Assembly (NCBI GenBank): GCA_032358255.1
Contig: JAULBX010028505.1
Location: 1-28,477 of the forward strand
DNA: 28,477 nucleotides
DNA from: Heterotrichella gracilis
Lineage: Eukaryota > Sar > Xanthophyceae > Tribonematales > Xanthonemataceae
Reading direction: 5' to 3'
Under the pieces are notes generated by a model. The model was not told the DNA's origin, did no database searches, and worked only from the letters and a program-made list of their open reading frames with translations. This document shows, piece by piece, positions 1 through 13,200 of the stretch (the stretch's first letter is position 1; each line of letters starts with the position of its first letter). A program made the position numbers and the translations under genes.

Positions 1-105
1 ATACCAAGCTTGTCCTTTGGTGCAGTGCTTATACCAAATCAAACCCATTTTGGGGGCTTATACCAAAACAAATCCATTTAAGACCCTTATACCAAAACAA
101 ATCCA
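1..105. repeat. Degenerate 29-bp tandem repeat at the left edge
   Basis: Three copies of a unit beginning CTTATACCAAAACAAATCCA start at 28, 57 and 86, exactly 29 bp apart. The second and third copies are identical over the first 20 bases and the first copy differs at a few positions. A partial earlier copy (ATACCAAGC) begins at position 1, so the array probably continues to the left. The function is unknown. It lies downstream of the 3' end of the minus-strand gene that ends at 400. Confidence 0.7.
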
Positions 106-399
106 CCCCCATACTTAAAAAAAAACCATGACCAGAAATAAGGCCCTGCATTCAGCACTTTGGCAAGGATGTCTAATATACACAACATAAACACAAGCTC
201 CACCACAGCCCTATATCATACCCCAGCGGCGGCACCACAATACAAAGTGGTCAGTCACGCATCCGCATGCACCGCCACATGATGTATGATGTTATAGCAA
301 TTATTGTGGTACAACACCCGCCGCCACTTGACTCAATGCGACATCATGCTTGTGCCCATGCAAGTACTTATCATACAACACCTGCGCCACCCCACTTCA

Positions 400-2673
400 T
401 CATGCATATACCAACCACTCACTTGTCACCCCGTCGCGCACATACACCAGCTCCTGCCCAGCATGGAGCGTCAGCTGCGCGCCATACACCAGGAGCGGAC
501 CCCCCAGGCTGCACACCGCCCCGTTCACACATGTTGAGAAGTTGACCGCTTCGTTGGCCTCGAATGGGGGCGTGTAGTTGGTGAAGCTGGATTGCACGAG
601 CTGTGCAAGGTTGTTGTCTCCCACCATGTACTGGCACAGGTGCGTGTCCAAATCCCCACACAGGAAGGTCAAGTTTTCTCCCGCAACTGCGTTGTTGAGG
701 GCGGGCTGCGGGACACATGGACGAGTGAGTTATTGATACAACGGGGAGACGAGATGTCTTGGTGCCATGGCTCTGTGGCTGGTAAGCTAGTGGCAAGCGG
801 TCCCAGGTTTGATTTGAGTGGACATGGAACTGGGGCGTTTATGACTGCCTATTGTGGCCATGTGGCACAGACAATGACCACACACCAATGACAGCTCAGC
901 CTGGATGTCACTTCTGCTGATATGGGGTCCATCCTCTAGGAAGAACACAAGTTCGGCATGGATTAATGCATAATGCAACCCTTTAGGACAAAGCACATTC
1001 AGAAATGGTACAAGCAATGCCAGGAGGGGCACAAGCTTGTGCAAGCCTGGACTGGCTGTTCTGTTGGATTGTATGTAACTAGCTATGGTGCAATTGCTGG
1101 GTGGCCCTGAATGATGCACGCGGCTAGGCATGACTCAGGAGCGGCAAGGGTCCTCACGTTCGCAGTGTTATTCTGGCGATGGAGCACCATGTTCTGGTTG
1201 GGATCCCAGTAGATGGGTGCCCTGTAGTTTCCCAGTTGTGCGGGTGCAGCTCCCTCACTTGCAGGCACACCCAGCATGTCAATGCTGACCGTAAGAGGGG
1301 ACCCTGCAAGGGCAATGAAGGGGACCTGTCAGTTTGAACCGTCCAGTTAGTTCCACCTATTTCGCTAGGGCTTCACATGACACCAACCATGATCCTCCAG
1401 ACATGATGCTCGCGGTCTACACATTGACCTTAGCCTGCCCATGCATTTGCTATGTAAAAGGGCGATCGATGATGCATGCCCACATGCAGGTGTGCTCGAC
1501 CAAAGTGAGCAGCCCTCTTTATCACTGTGGCATATGTGCGTACCTGTACACAAGTCGTAGTCAACCCCTGCAGGCTTGCTTTTGCAGGTGCCATTGACGA
1601 TTGGGCACCATGCCACGCCTGCTCGGTTCCCTCCATCACTAGTGATGGAGCACCCGCCGTAGCTTTGGAAGGATGCGCCACTGGGATCCTTGATCTCATA
1701 AGCCAATTTGCACTGACAGCCAGCCTGGGTGATGGGCGCTTTAGTCTCTGTACAACCAGCGCAGAGACTTTAGTTCTCTAATAGGAGCCCCATTGTCATT
1801 GTTCAACAGCAAACCCTAAAGGGTACATTGCACATCATCAGCCCTAACACCTTAGTCACGACAGATAGGTTGCAGATTCACCAAGAAGCCTAGGTTGGCA
1901 ATATGTGGGTGCATGCGTACCTAGGCAGTAGTCAAAAGAGAAACCCCATGCGGTGGTGATAGCCGGCAGGTCTCGGCAGGTTGCAGGGTCAACAATGCAG
2001 GAGGGCACGTTGGCGTCAGGGGACGGCAGATAGCACCCCTTGTAGCGCGACTGGAAGTACACTCCTGGCTGCCCATCTGAGGGCCATGCAGTAGAGGTGC
2101 AGGTGCAGCCGCCCACGGTGATGGTGGGCTCAGTCACTACATAGCCTACGCACAACAACACCACATTTGCTGCATGGGTGCTGCGCAGAGCCAGCCAGGC
2201 ATATGTGCAAGAAGTAAGGCGGGCTGATCAGCACGGTTGCTGGAGCCGTGGGTGTGGTTGAGTGTACAGTTTAGTGGCCAGGCAGTGGACGTGTGGTGTT
2301 AACAGCTGCGATGCGTTTGCAGCGGGATGGAAATTATACCTGCTGTGTTGAGGGGGAACGCAGGCGGGAATGGCGGAGGCGGGGTGGAGGGAGGTTCCCG
2401 GATGGCGGCAATGCTCCCTGAGAGCACCTGCAGCAGGGAAGTTGTGAGAAATGGGGACAGCAGTTCCAGGGGTGGCGACCAGATGTGGTTCCAGCCCAAG
2501 GGGTGGAATGTGCATGAATGCCCAGATGGGTGCTGCCCTGCCAACCCTCCACAGGATATCACTGGTATAGTATCGAAAGTGAAAGCAGGTAGCCGAAACA
2601 GGGCAGTGAGGAGCACAAAGAAAGCCTCCAGCGTGGGTTGCGGTGTGAACAGCCGGGCAACAGCCGGGTACAT
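400..2673 (-). CDS. Cysteine-rich, probably secreted protein with a duplicated Cys module (five exons)
   Basis: Exons in transcript order are 2673-2340, 2145-1921, 1747-1544, 1303-1158 and 705-400. Phases agree at all four GT-AG junctions and give 404 residues. Residues about 14-31 are hydrophobic and could be a signal peptide. A proline-rich stretch (PPSTPPPPFPPAFP) follows at about 94-107, as in the linkers of algal extracellular proteins. Exons 2 and 3 encode two copies of one module: GCTC or GCQC, then FQSRYKGC or FQSYGGC, four further Cys, and a closing FDYCL or DYDLC just before the donor. Both module exons begin and end in phase 1, so they look like an exon duplication. The last two exons (IDMLGVPASEG onward) carry several Cys and possible N-glycosylation sites (NLT, NFS, NYT). 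I do not recognise the family. A role in the cell wall or matrix is inference. The first exon is the least certain part. Confidence 0.72.
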
Positions 2674-4271
2674 GCACTTCAGCTACGGTACTTATGCGTC
2701 ACAAATCCAAGGTGGGGGTGCAGCAGATGACCGCTTCAAAACACTCTTTACTTATAAATGCCCTCGTGCAGCCTTACCAAGTAGCACAGCAGCAGCAGCC
2801 ACCAACGTGGCTTTAACAGCTGTCGCATTTTGTCACAGGTGTGTCCAGGTTGGACCGGACGGTGTGTGCCCTCCAGCTGATGGAGACTTTGGCCAGGTGG
2901 GCTCCATCTGTGTGCAGCCTGCACCCTGTAGTCTGTCACCCAGTCCACAGCGATATCTGCCTAGTGGTATTTTCTGCGGGAAGTACCGCCAAGTGTTTGC
3001 ATGCATGCACCCAAAGTGGTCAGTCAGTAGCCGTCTTCTCACACAGAAATGGTGGTTCTCTGGACGCCGTCGTGTTCGGTTAACCGGGAGTTGAATGTTC
3101 CTTTTGTGCTTCGCACACGAAGGCACGAGGGCACGTAACCCATGACCCATGGCTTTCAAACCCAACAAAAGTGCAAGCAAGGATACACAGTATCGGGTGC
3201 AGTATGGAACATGAAACGAGAGAGTCATCGCGAGCCGCGGGGTGCATAGAGTGGAGTTTTGACCTCGAAAGCAATGCAGCAAGCCAGTTCCAGCTGTACC
3301 GTGTATCATACATAGCCAGTCTTCTTGTAGATAACCACAAGCTACAAGTGGTGGCTCGACGGGACTGTGGGTCTTGCTCCTTTTGAACGTTCGTCCTGTG
3401 GAGACACTTGCTACCAAATGGTTTAGAGTTGAAGCTTTCCCTCGCCATTCCTGTATCTCCAACTTCTAGCAAGACCTGTACATGACGTTTGGCCTGGGTT
3501 GGGTGACAGCGCTCTTGCCCCCGCAAGACATTGGCCCCCAAGACATGGATGGAGGACACTGCTCCTATAGAGCACCGTAATTCAGGGAGAGTGACCAAAG
3601 AGGCAAGAGGTGAGCCTACACCTGCGTTCCATGCAAGCCATGCGATAGGAGTTTGGAAGTATGAGCGATACAGCAAAACAAGGATAGCAAAATCAAGTGC
3701 GTTACCACATGGCCAGCGTTACTAGGTTGCGGTCGTGGCACTGCTGGTCAAGCCCAGGTCCCCTTTCCAACTCCGTGCGTGCTTTCAGTCTTCGAAAAGC
3801 ACGGCGATATTTCGTACACGGCATATATTAGTCTTGCACGGAGCGTGTGTTGTGTATCGAAGTGCTGCCGGGTTTGACAAGAAGTGATCCCAACGTGAGG
3901 AATGGCACGCATGCCGTGGCATGGGAGACAGCCATGTTGAACCCACATCCTCCAAGTTTCGATACCACAAGTTGGCGAATTCTTGACCAGGTTGTATGTT
4001 TATTTCGAAACATCGACACCCAGGTAGATTTGCGTCTTTTGTTTTCTGTGAGTGGCATCTGTGTGGGGTGTTGACCCAAAGTCTCCATGCCACTGGGCAC
4101 TGCAACCCATACAACGCCCTGCTACGCAAGCCTGTAAGCGCACAACCCTCCGTCTACCACCATTTATTCCTCGTGGTCCAGGGGAGTCCATACTTTGCCA
4201 GGTCTCCCAGCCTTTGGTGTACATGTGTGGGGGATGGTTCCAACTGTGTCAACCCTTTCGCAGGTGTAACA
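2674..4271. other. Divergent intergenic region, no gene supported
   Basis: This 1.6-kb spacer lies between the start of the minus-strand Cys-rich gene and the first supported ATG of the plus-strand AP2 gene. Long frames exist on both strands, but none has recognisable motifs or splice logic. It probably holds the promoters and 5' UTRs of both genes. A CAG ending at 4263, nine bases before the AP2-gene ATG, could be the acceptor of a 5' UTR intron. The frame of that ATG is open back to 3996, so further 5' coding sequence cannot be excluded. Confidence 0.45.
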
Positions 4272-7200
4272 ATGCAGACTGAACAAGCACCAGCGGCCCT
4301 CAAGCTGCAAGAGGTGGGTTGTACGTCACACTGCACTATTACGTGCAGCACCCATGTTGGCATCCCACAGTTTCGCGCTGACTGCCCAGCTCGCCACTGG
4401 TGGGCACTGTCCAAGGTGGCAATTTCTGTGCTTGGTTCACCTGTAGCATGTCGTGGCCTAAGAAGGAACCCTTCCCGTGTCGGTACCATAGTGCAAAGAC
4501 CAACGTGTTTTCACTTGCCAGGTGGAAGTGGACAGGCAAAGGTGGATGGCCACTGTCAACCATGCGTGCGGCACACCCCAGTACCTGACACGAGCCACTG
4601 ACCCAGCAACCTTTGAACCAAACGTAGTGCTTCTGGAAGAGGGGTATGTTGTACGCATGTTGCTTATTCACTCGGTTGCAAGTCAATGCCGTGCCGACAG
4701 TTGCCACAGGCCTGCATTCTCTGGCCACCAAGGATGCTGTCCTATCCTTGCAGGGTGTACTTGCAGCATCGGTTGTTGGGTTGCAGAGGTGCACTGCCAG
4801 CTTGGAAGGCACTCAGTGGTATAGATACAGACGTTGACTCTCACGACACCAGCTTGCCCTTGGAGCCTGTGCAGTATTGCACCTTGTTATCTGTGCAGTA
4901 CTTCTTCTATGAAGTCCATAAGGTGGGCAGTGAGGAGAACCGCTGTGTGTAACCTGGCTGGGCTGGCTCTGTGCATATTTGGCCTGGCCTGAATTGCATT
5001 GACGTAAGATGCTGTACTGGCTGCTGGCCTGGAGGTATCTGTTCACCTAGATATGCTTACACCCAATTGCTTGCTGCAGGAGTCTGCGTCACCTGGAGGC
5101 AGTGCTGGAACTACTACCAGGGTGGTATCCAAAGGAGCCTTGGCCAGAGTGGTCCTGGAGAAACAGGCTGACAACCTTTCCCCACCCTCCAAGCTGCCCT
5201 TGAGACTGTCTTTGGATGCTTATGTGGGGCTGGGAATCCCTGAATTCTTGCTAACAAGAAGCCAGTTTGAGGGAATGCAAGGCTCCATGCAGCAATCGCA
5301 GGTACGGTTTCCAGCAGTGCAGTTTTCTTCAGACAATCATTGTACAAGCAGCAATTGATATGCGCAACTGCTTCTTAGTAATGCTGTGACCCTCAGCTGA
5401 CATCCCTTCTCGCATTGCGTACTGGGGGCACCATTTGACTGCTGCTTGTAATGCAAGCAACAGCTTAGTATGCACTGCGTGATTAGATCTGCAAACCCAT
5501 CTGTGCCTTGGCGCTAACCACTGTGCGCTCTGTCGGCCTGTGCAGGTTGCCGCAAGCAGAATGACACACAACCCACCTGCTCGCTCCCTGAATCCTGCGG
5601 CAGCTGCACAGCTCGTTGCCTCACTTCTGCCAGCTGCTCTGTCCGCCACCAGACAGTATGCCCTGCAGGCTGCAGCCTCATCCAAACCACAACAAGCACC
5701 AAAAGCAGCCGCTGTAAATGAGCCTCTGCCTGTGACATCAGAGCACTCTGGCAAGGAGAACATACACAGTGCCAGCGCCGTGACACAATCCCTGCTGGCC
5801 GCTGCTGGCCAACAGGCAAGCAGCATCCCGCCCTTGTTTCTGGCGGCGTACATGCAGTCCTGCCAACCTGGGGCATCTGGTCGTCAACCCATGCCAGAAT
5901 GGATGTCAGCAGGCCACCAGAGCATGGCTTTAGCAGCTGACTCTGATTGCCCAATGCCGCCTCGGCAACAGATCCCAGCAGAACATATTGAAGACCAAGA
6001 AGCATATGCGGCGCATGCAGCATCCTTGGTGCACCAGCGTATGCAGCGCCTCGGCGACCTTGTTCAGCGCATTCCCTCATACACAGCACCATCTGAGAAG
6101 CAGCTCAGCGCACGTGATGGTGGGGAGGTGAAGTCCTTTGAGCTGCAGGGAAAGGGGACTTCCAAGTACCGCGGGGTGTCATGGCTCAAGGGCAGCCAGA
6201 AGTGGGTCGTTGGCATAACAGTGCATGGGAAGGCGCACCATATTGGGTACTTTACAGAGGAGAAAGAGGCTGCTCGAGCCTATGACCTTGCTGCGCTGAG
6301 GATGAAGGTGCGCATGCATGAAGTTGATGTTTGTTGTCAACTTTCTGTGCATTTCCCAATGTGTGCTATGTTTATTGTTAGCGTGGTGACTATGGTGGTG
6401 TCCAAGAAAATTATGCCATTCTCCAGTGCAATAAAATACTTATATATACCAAGCATTTAGGCTATTGCTTCATTTCATTCCAAGGCATGATTCTCACAAG
6501 CATTCCAACTTTGCTTTGGCAGCTGTTACATTATTTTTAATCTTAGATTAGTTTGGTCCCGCAAGTACCAACTGATCATTAATCTAATCAATGGTGTGCT
6601 GCAGGGCGCCACTGCTAGCCTGAACTTCCCGCTGGAGTGCTACGTGCAGCAGGGAGTCATTGATGCCGACGGCACAGTGCGCGACACAGCCACACCGCCG
6701 CGCCTACCTTCCGCAAAACTCACAACTGGTCAGCAGGCTAGAGATCTGCGCAAGCCTGAGAGGCAACACCCCGGCTCAGGGCATGCAGCGCCATCCGCGC
6801 TTCCCAACTCCAATTTTCATGGAGTTGTATGGGACAGCAAGCAGTCCACCTGGGCGGCTGTCATCAAATTGAATGAGGTATCTTCAAACTTGCACAAATG
6901 GCCTGTCCAATTCAATTGCGGTAATGTATAGGGCATCGCCAGTGACCAGGCTGTGACTTTGTTGTGTCCTGCGTTGGGCAGACCTCCTTTGTAACATGCA
7001 TGCAACCTCACTTGACATTGAAATCGATCTTGCTTTTGCAGGGCCAGGTGCACCATCTGGGTGATTTTGATACTGAAGACGATGCCGCAGTCTGCTATGA
7101 TCGTGTAGCTCCAAAACTGCTTGGAGCCAGTGCGCCTCTTAATTTCACCGACAAACGACCGCCCATCAAACGCAGTGAAGGTATCCACCTGCAGTTATTT

Positions 7201-10200
7201 TGCTGAACAGATGATTGCATGTTGCCATCTCACTTTGTCGGCAAGCACTCTCTGGTCTGCATTCTACATTTAGATTTGTACACTAATACAGTAATTCAAG
7301 TAATATAGATTGATATCTTAGACTATCTGTTTGTACATCTTTCGATTGAAATTTTTGAACAGCAACATTTCATTAATTTATGTAACCTGATTTGTATATA
7401 TCTATTTATACAACTTCTAATTTATTGACACACACTGCGTGACCTGCAGGACCTGGCGTGCAACCCCCATCGGCTTCCCAATTCCGTGGGGTTGCCTGGA
7501 TACGCCAGCTTGGAAAATGGATGTCATCAATATGGCACGACGGCAGGCAGCATTTCCTTGGACTTTTCTCAAGTGAGGACGATGCCGCCAGGACGTTTGA
7601 CAAAGCTGCCCTGAAGCTCCGGGGCGCTAGTTTCCAGCATACAAACTTCCCCTGCATCCAATACAGCATGGAAGAGGTGCTCAGCAGCAACATCATTCTG
7701 AACATCAGGTACCTGAACTCAAATTGCCTACCATGTTACAGGCTAATTTTGCCAAAATTTGAGGAATTGCGTATGTGTAGTCCATGGATAGGTCTGGATG
7801 TCAATGTTGCAGTGTGTGCTCTTGAGGTGGTAGTACTTGCCTGGGTGCTTGGCAACAATGCATCACAGCTGTTCTCCTTACCTATGCTGACTAGCTTGAT
7901 TGCATTGCTGCGCAGCCCTGAGAAAGCAATTTTGAGAGAGCAGGCAATCAGGTCCACTGGCCCCAACAACCCTGCCCAGATGGATGGACAACTGTTTGTA
8001 CCACGTGCAAAGCGCACATCAGCAGCAATCAAGATGGCGGGTGTCAACAGAACCAGGGGCCCAGGAGATGAGCACATGACCTCACGGTACCAAGGCGTCT
8101 CCTGGGTCCCAACCCAAGCAAAGTGGGTTTCTATGATCGGCTGCAACGAGAGGCAGCTCTCCCTTGGCCTCTTTGACAGTGAGGATGCTGCTGCAAGGGC
8201 ATATGACTATGCAGTGATCCAGCTTCAGGACCCTTCTGCGACACTCAATTTTCCGGCAGTCGACTACCAACTGCTGATGATTCAGACAGTAGCGCAGACA
8301 ACAGACATCACAGAGCGATTGAGCCAGTCATGCAAGCCAACCAGATGCCAAGGGGTGTACTGTGCTGGGAACAACAAATACGTGGCTGCAATAGGTATGA
8401 AAGCCAACTTTATAACTTATCTTATATCTAACAAATCACTTTGATTAAATTTAAATTTGAAAAAAATGGCTACAAAACACACGTAAAAGGATGATCCATT
8501 ACTTTGTTGTTGTTAGAAAACTTCAGATGCTTTGCTTTACCACTGATATGTGCCGGCTGGGTGCGTGTCAATGAGCGATGCGCGTTATATACACTCGCTT
8601 TGCTAAAGAACTGACATTGCTGGGTTTGCGTGTACCATTTGGCAATGTGCATCTAACTTTGACTCCCACAATGCTGCAGGAGTGGCTGGCAAGCACAGCT
8701 ACCTGGGAACGTATGCCAATGAAGTTGATGCTGCCAAGGCCTATGACCTGGCTGCTTTCAAGGTGTATGGACCACATGCGCTGACCAATTTTCCAACGCC
8801 TGGTCATGACAGTCACCTGGCAGGCCTGGCAATGCGCAACAGCCAAGAGTCCACGCCATTGTCGAACAATGCTGAAGCACATGGCTCGGATGAGGACATG
8901 GATTATAGCTCTGAGGTTGACGACGGTATGGCATGCTGAAGTGTTTTTTCCCCTGATGGAAGGTCAATTCCTTGCCGTGGCATGTGTGTTTGCTGCTGCA
9001 GCAATTATTGATCCGTGAGGTCTGCAATTGGCGCTCTATTCAACACACACTTTGTGTCCCACAGAAACCAGCGAGTATGATGGATCTCATGCACAGGAAG
9101 CCTCTACAACAGTCAGTAGACGCAAGCGACATGTTCCTGCAAAGAGGCATGGCGACCATGAAGGCCCTCGCCGAAGTGGTAAGATATATGTCTGATTTTA
9201 TGCCTTCTGATGCTTAGCCTTTGTACCCTCATGCTTGATTGCTGCCATTAGATAAAAACCCTCACAATCTGGGTGACCTGGTGTGAGCCTACTGAGTAGG
9301 GCTCCTCAAAAGCATAAATTTCCTTGATTTGTTCAATTATATGCAACATTTTAATATTTGCGCACATCTGCACACATATGTTACTGCTTCATGTCAGACC
9401 GAATTCGCAGTACTGTTGCATGTATGCGCATGAGGTGTTGAATTTGCGGTTTCCGGTTGTTGCTGAGCTTGCTTCAGTGACTGCAAGTGACATCTCTGAC
9501 AGCACACCCTCCGCACTTGCAGGGAAGCTGTCAGGATATAAGGGGGTGACATGGTGCTCAACCCGCTGGGGAGCAGTTGTGTGGGACAGCAAGACAAAGA
9601 AGCCCAGGCATCTTGGCTACTACGACACAGAAGAAGAGGCTGCCATTGCGTATGATCGGTGAGTTGATAACTGAGCACATTAAACAGATATGGAACTCTT
9701 TTTAGAATATTTGATTTTTTTATCTACTACCGTAGTATCAGCTGTATTCTTTGTTCAAGCGTATCATCAGATCACTAAAGATACGCTGTTGTGCTTTGCT
9801 GACATTTAAAAAAAAAAAAACATTTTCCTGCTCATATTCTAAGTATTGACAGCCAGTTGTTACACCACAGGGAGATCATGAGGCTGCGTGGAGCTGCTGC
9901 AGTCACCAACTACCCTCTGTCAAACTACGTTGATGCTAAGGGGAGGGAGATCAAAGGGAAGACAACAGGCCTGGCCAGTTCCCATCCAGGATGCAAGGTC
10001 AAGCATCCTTCTTTCCAAGCAGCAGAGGCTGGCACGTATGACAACGCAGATCGTGCTGCAGATGGATATGATCCATCCGTACATCCTGTCCTGCTGCAGA
10101 GGCAGAGTTCATCAACTCTCCCTGCCATTGACACAAGTGCTGGGCCTGTCCCTCAGCTGAAGCTCCAGCATCCATCACTCTCACGAGCTATCAAGGACAA

Positions 10201-13200
10201 GAAACCCACTTCTGGACAGCACAGTGCATCAGGAAATGCTGCTGAGATGGAGAGCGATGTTGAGCAAGTCACGTAAGCATCAATCTGAAATCTGGCCATA
10301 TATTGTGCTTTTCAGGCCCTGGAAAAGAAATGGCTCACTGTTTGTAATCTTCTGTGAAATTTTGCTGCTCACGTTTCCTCACATTCCTTCATCGCATCAG
10401 TTGTGCAAGTATGCATATTTCCACAATCTTGCTCCACCTACAACGTGGGTGGTTAGTACACCTAGTGCGATGCAAGCCATGTACTAAACTGACTGGAAAT
10501 GAGTTGTCAATTGATGAATTGCCAGCCGCCCGTTAGCTTACCTTGTTTCTTCCGTATCAATAATTCAATTGACTTTGAGCTTTCAATGGTGCAGTGAGCA
10601 ACCTGAAGGCAAGCGTTCCAAGTATGTTGGGGTTAGCTGGATCAAGAGGGACTCGCGGTGGGTGGCCTACATCAGGGACAGTGGCAGACCACACTATCTT
10701 GGCTACTTTGCTAGCAAAGAGGATGCCGCCAAGGCTTATGACAGAGCTGCCCTGCGAATGAGGGGCCCTGCCACACGCACCAACTTCCACAAATGCGAGT
10801 ATGAGTCTGAACTGACGGGTATTGGAGGTAAGTGGAAATTGACTTGAATAATGGTTTCTGACTGATTTTTGTTAGGGCCCTGTGCGCAGTTGCTACCCCG
10901 CGTCATGCACAGATTCAGCGTCATTATATTTATTTTTTCTCCTTGCATTGTTGCTCAGAGGTGACCAGTTGTAACTGCTAGCTTTGTCAAGACAGGAATC
11001 TGTAGGTTGAGATTTTAAGCAAGGGCATGCATGGCTGGTTCATTTGTTCAAGACACCGTGCTGCACAGTGTATAATTAGTTCTACTTTGCATTGTCTTGT
11101 GTTCAGAAAATCACCATGGAGAAGGAGACGGCGCTGACATGCTGCGCGCATTAGCTGCAGCCGCTGATGCAGAGGCAACAGCCAGCCTGAGAAGCCGCAG
11201 GGCAGCTAAGCAGCGCCGCTTTGACAGTGATTGTGAATATGACAGTGACGAGCAAGCAAGCCAGAGGTCCAAGCAAACCGCAAGCTGGCAGGTATGCCTT
11301 TGCAGATATGATGTCTGCTTTTCTGCCTGACAGGGTTGTTCATTGTAATCATCGCCACCCTCATGCATGTGGCAATATTCCAGTATGATCTATGCGCAAC
11401 AGGCCATTTTAATTGATTCTATCCATTTGATGGATAGACCACAGCTGCAGTCCTTCATCACTGATTCTTTACACCCTCAGACATGCTCAAGCTTGTGGGC
11501 TGCTGGTTGTCAATGACCATCAATTTCTTCTGCAAAACTTGCAGGGAAGCAAAGGCAATGTGGTGGGCGGCAAGAAGACATCACAGTATCGAGGTGTTTA
11601 CTGGGACAGCAAGAAGAGCCTCTGGAGAGCAGGTACAAAACAATATGCGGTCTGTCATATGTGCATATACTAGCCTCCTACTGGTGCCAGAAATTTGTCT
11701 TTTATATATCTTCAATTGCAGCTCATCACTGTCTAAAAGTAGTTTGAAATGGCTGATTCAAACTCAAAGTGTGGACACTGCTCCAGCCACAAATCTGCAG
11801 ATTTACTTACATGTATGCGTTTCAGCATTACATTCAGATGAGCAATCCTATATGCCTTGCGCCAGTGAGCCCTGTCCTGCGCATTATATTGCAAAACATC
11901 ATTATCCCCCTGCATGTAATGTCACTGTGGCAGCTGAGTGGCATGCATACTGTGCAGGTATTGGCTACGGTGGCAAGAACTACTTTCTGGGCTACTTCCG
12001 ATCCGAGGAAGATGCCGCCCATGCGTACGACAAAGCTGCACTCAAGTTCCAGGGGGGCACATCACATGCAACCCTCAACTTCCCAGATGACATGCTGCCT
12101 GCAAAAGCAAAGCCCAGCTACGCGGATCAGGCCAGCAAGAACCGGCAGACAAGTAGCCAGGGCACCAAGGCAGCGCAGCACAGCAGCTCTTTCCAGGAAA
12201 CCTATGCTGACACAGAGGAAGATTATGATGACGACGAGGATGAAGCAGTAGATAAACCACAGAACATATACAGGCAAGCCACTAGTAACATGGATAGGAG
12301 TTACAAAATGATGTCAGAAAGTAGCACATGGCAACCTGACTATGACCATGAGGCACATTAAAAAACCAGTGAGGTGCTCTACATGTATGCTGTGTTATTT
12401 AAGTTCAAATATGCATCGATATATTCGCACAGCACTCAAAATGATGTATCCGTTTTCAAAACTCTCTGACCTGTGCCCCTTCTTGCTTTGTGTCTGTTAG
12501 TCGTTCCAGATGTACATCTTCTGCATGCATATATTGAGCAAAATTCGTTCCATCCATTGAATTGACAAACCTGGCTGATTGATTGTGCCTTTTTTACCAA
12601 CAGGGGCTTGTGCTGGAGGAAGAACAAGAGGAAGTGGGAAGCGCGCATCACGTGCAATGGCAAGCGACAGTGCCTTGGGCACTTCAGCGATCCACAGATA
12701 GCAGCTCGAGCTTATGACAAAGCTGCACTGAAGATATTTGGAGAGAAAGCCATCACCAACTTCTCTGCAAAGGAGTACGGGTACTCCTACATGACGCAGA
12801 CTGTTGGTGAGTCTTCGCAGCCTGGTTGGTGATTTTAGAAAAGCAATCTTTTAGCACCTAAACAAGATTGCATTTCTAATTAATGCCACTGGTCGATTTT
12901 GTCCATTATTGCTTTGTCACCGTCTCAAGTGAAGTGTTCTGGATTGCAATGACAGTCATCTCCACTTAGTCCACTTACTGTCATCACCCTCAGTACCTAG
13001 TGTCACAAGTTTTAAACACTGCTGATTGATTACTACAGGGCCCGGGGATCAGCCGATTGATCAAGTGCCCCAGCTGATTGACTTCAAAGCACATTCAGAC
13101 AGCGACTTGCACAAAAGGCCACCCCGGAGCAGCAGGCGTATTCATGCACAAGGCAACCTTGCAGAATTTCCAGCACAATGCAGGTGATTAATCACTAGCA

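Noticed and set aside
2327..3094. 255-codon plus-strand open frame
   Set aside because: It is antisense to the first exon of the Cys-rich gene and the spacer beyond, with no family motifs. The opposite strand has a phase-consistent multi-exon model.
2833..3676. Two long overlapping minus-strand frames (about 200 codons each)
   Set aside because: They overlap each other in different frames, show no recognisable domain, and no splice path links them to the Cys-rich gene.
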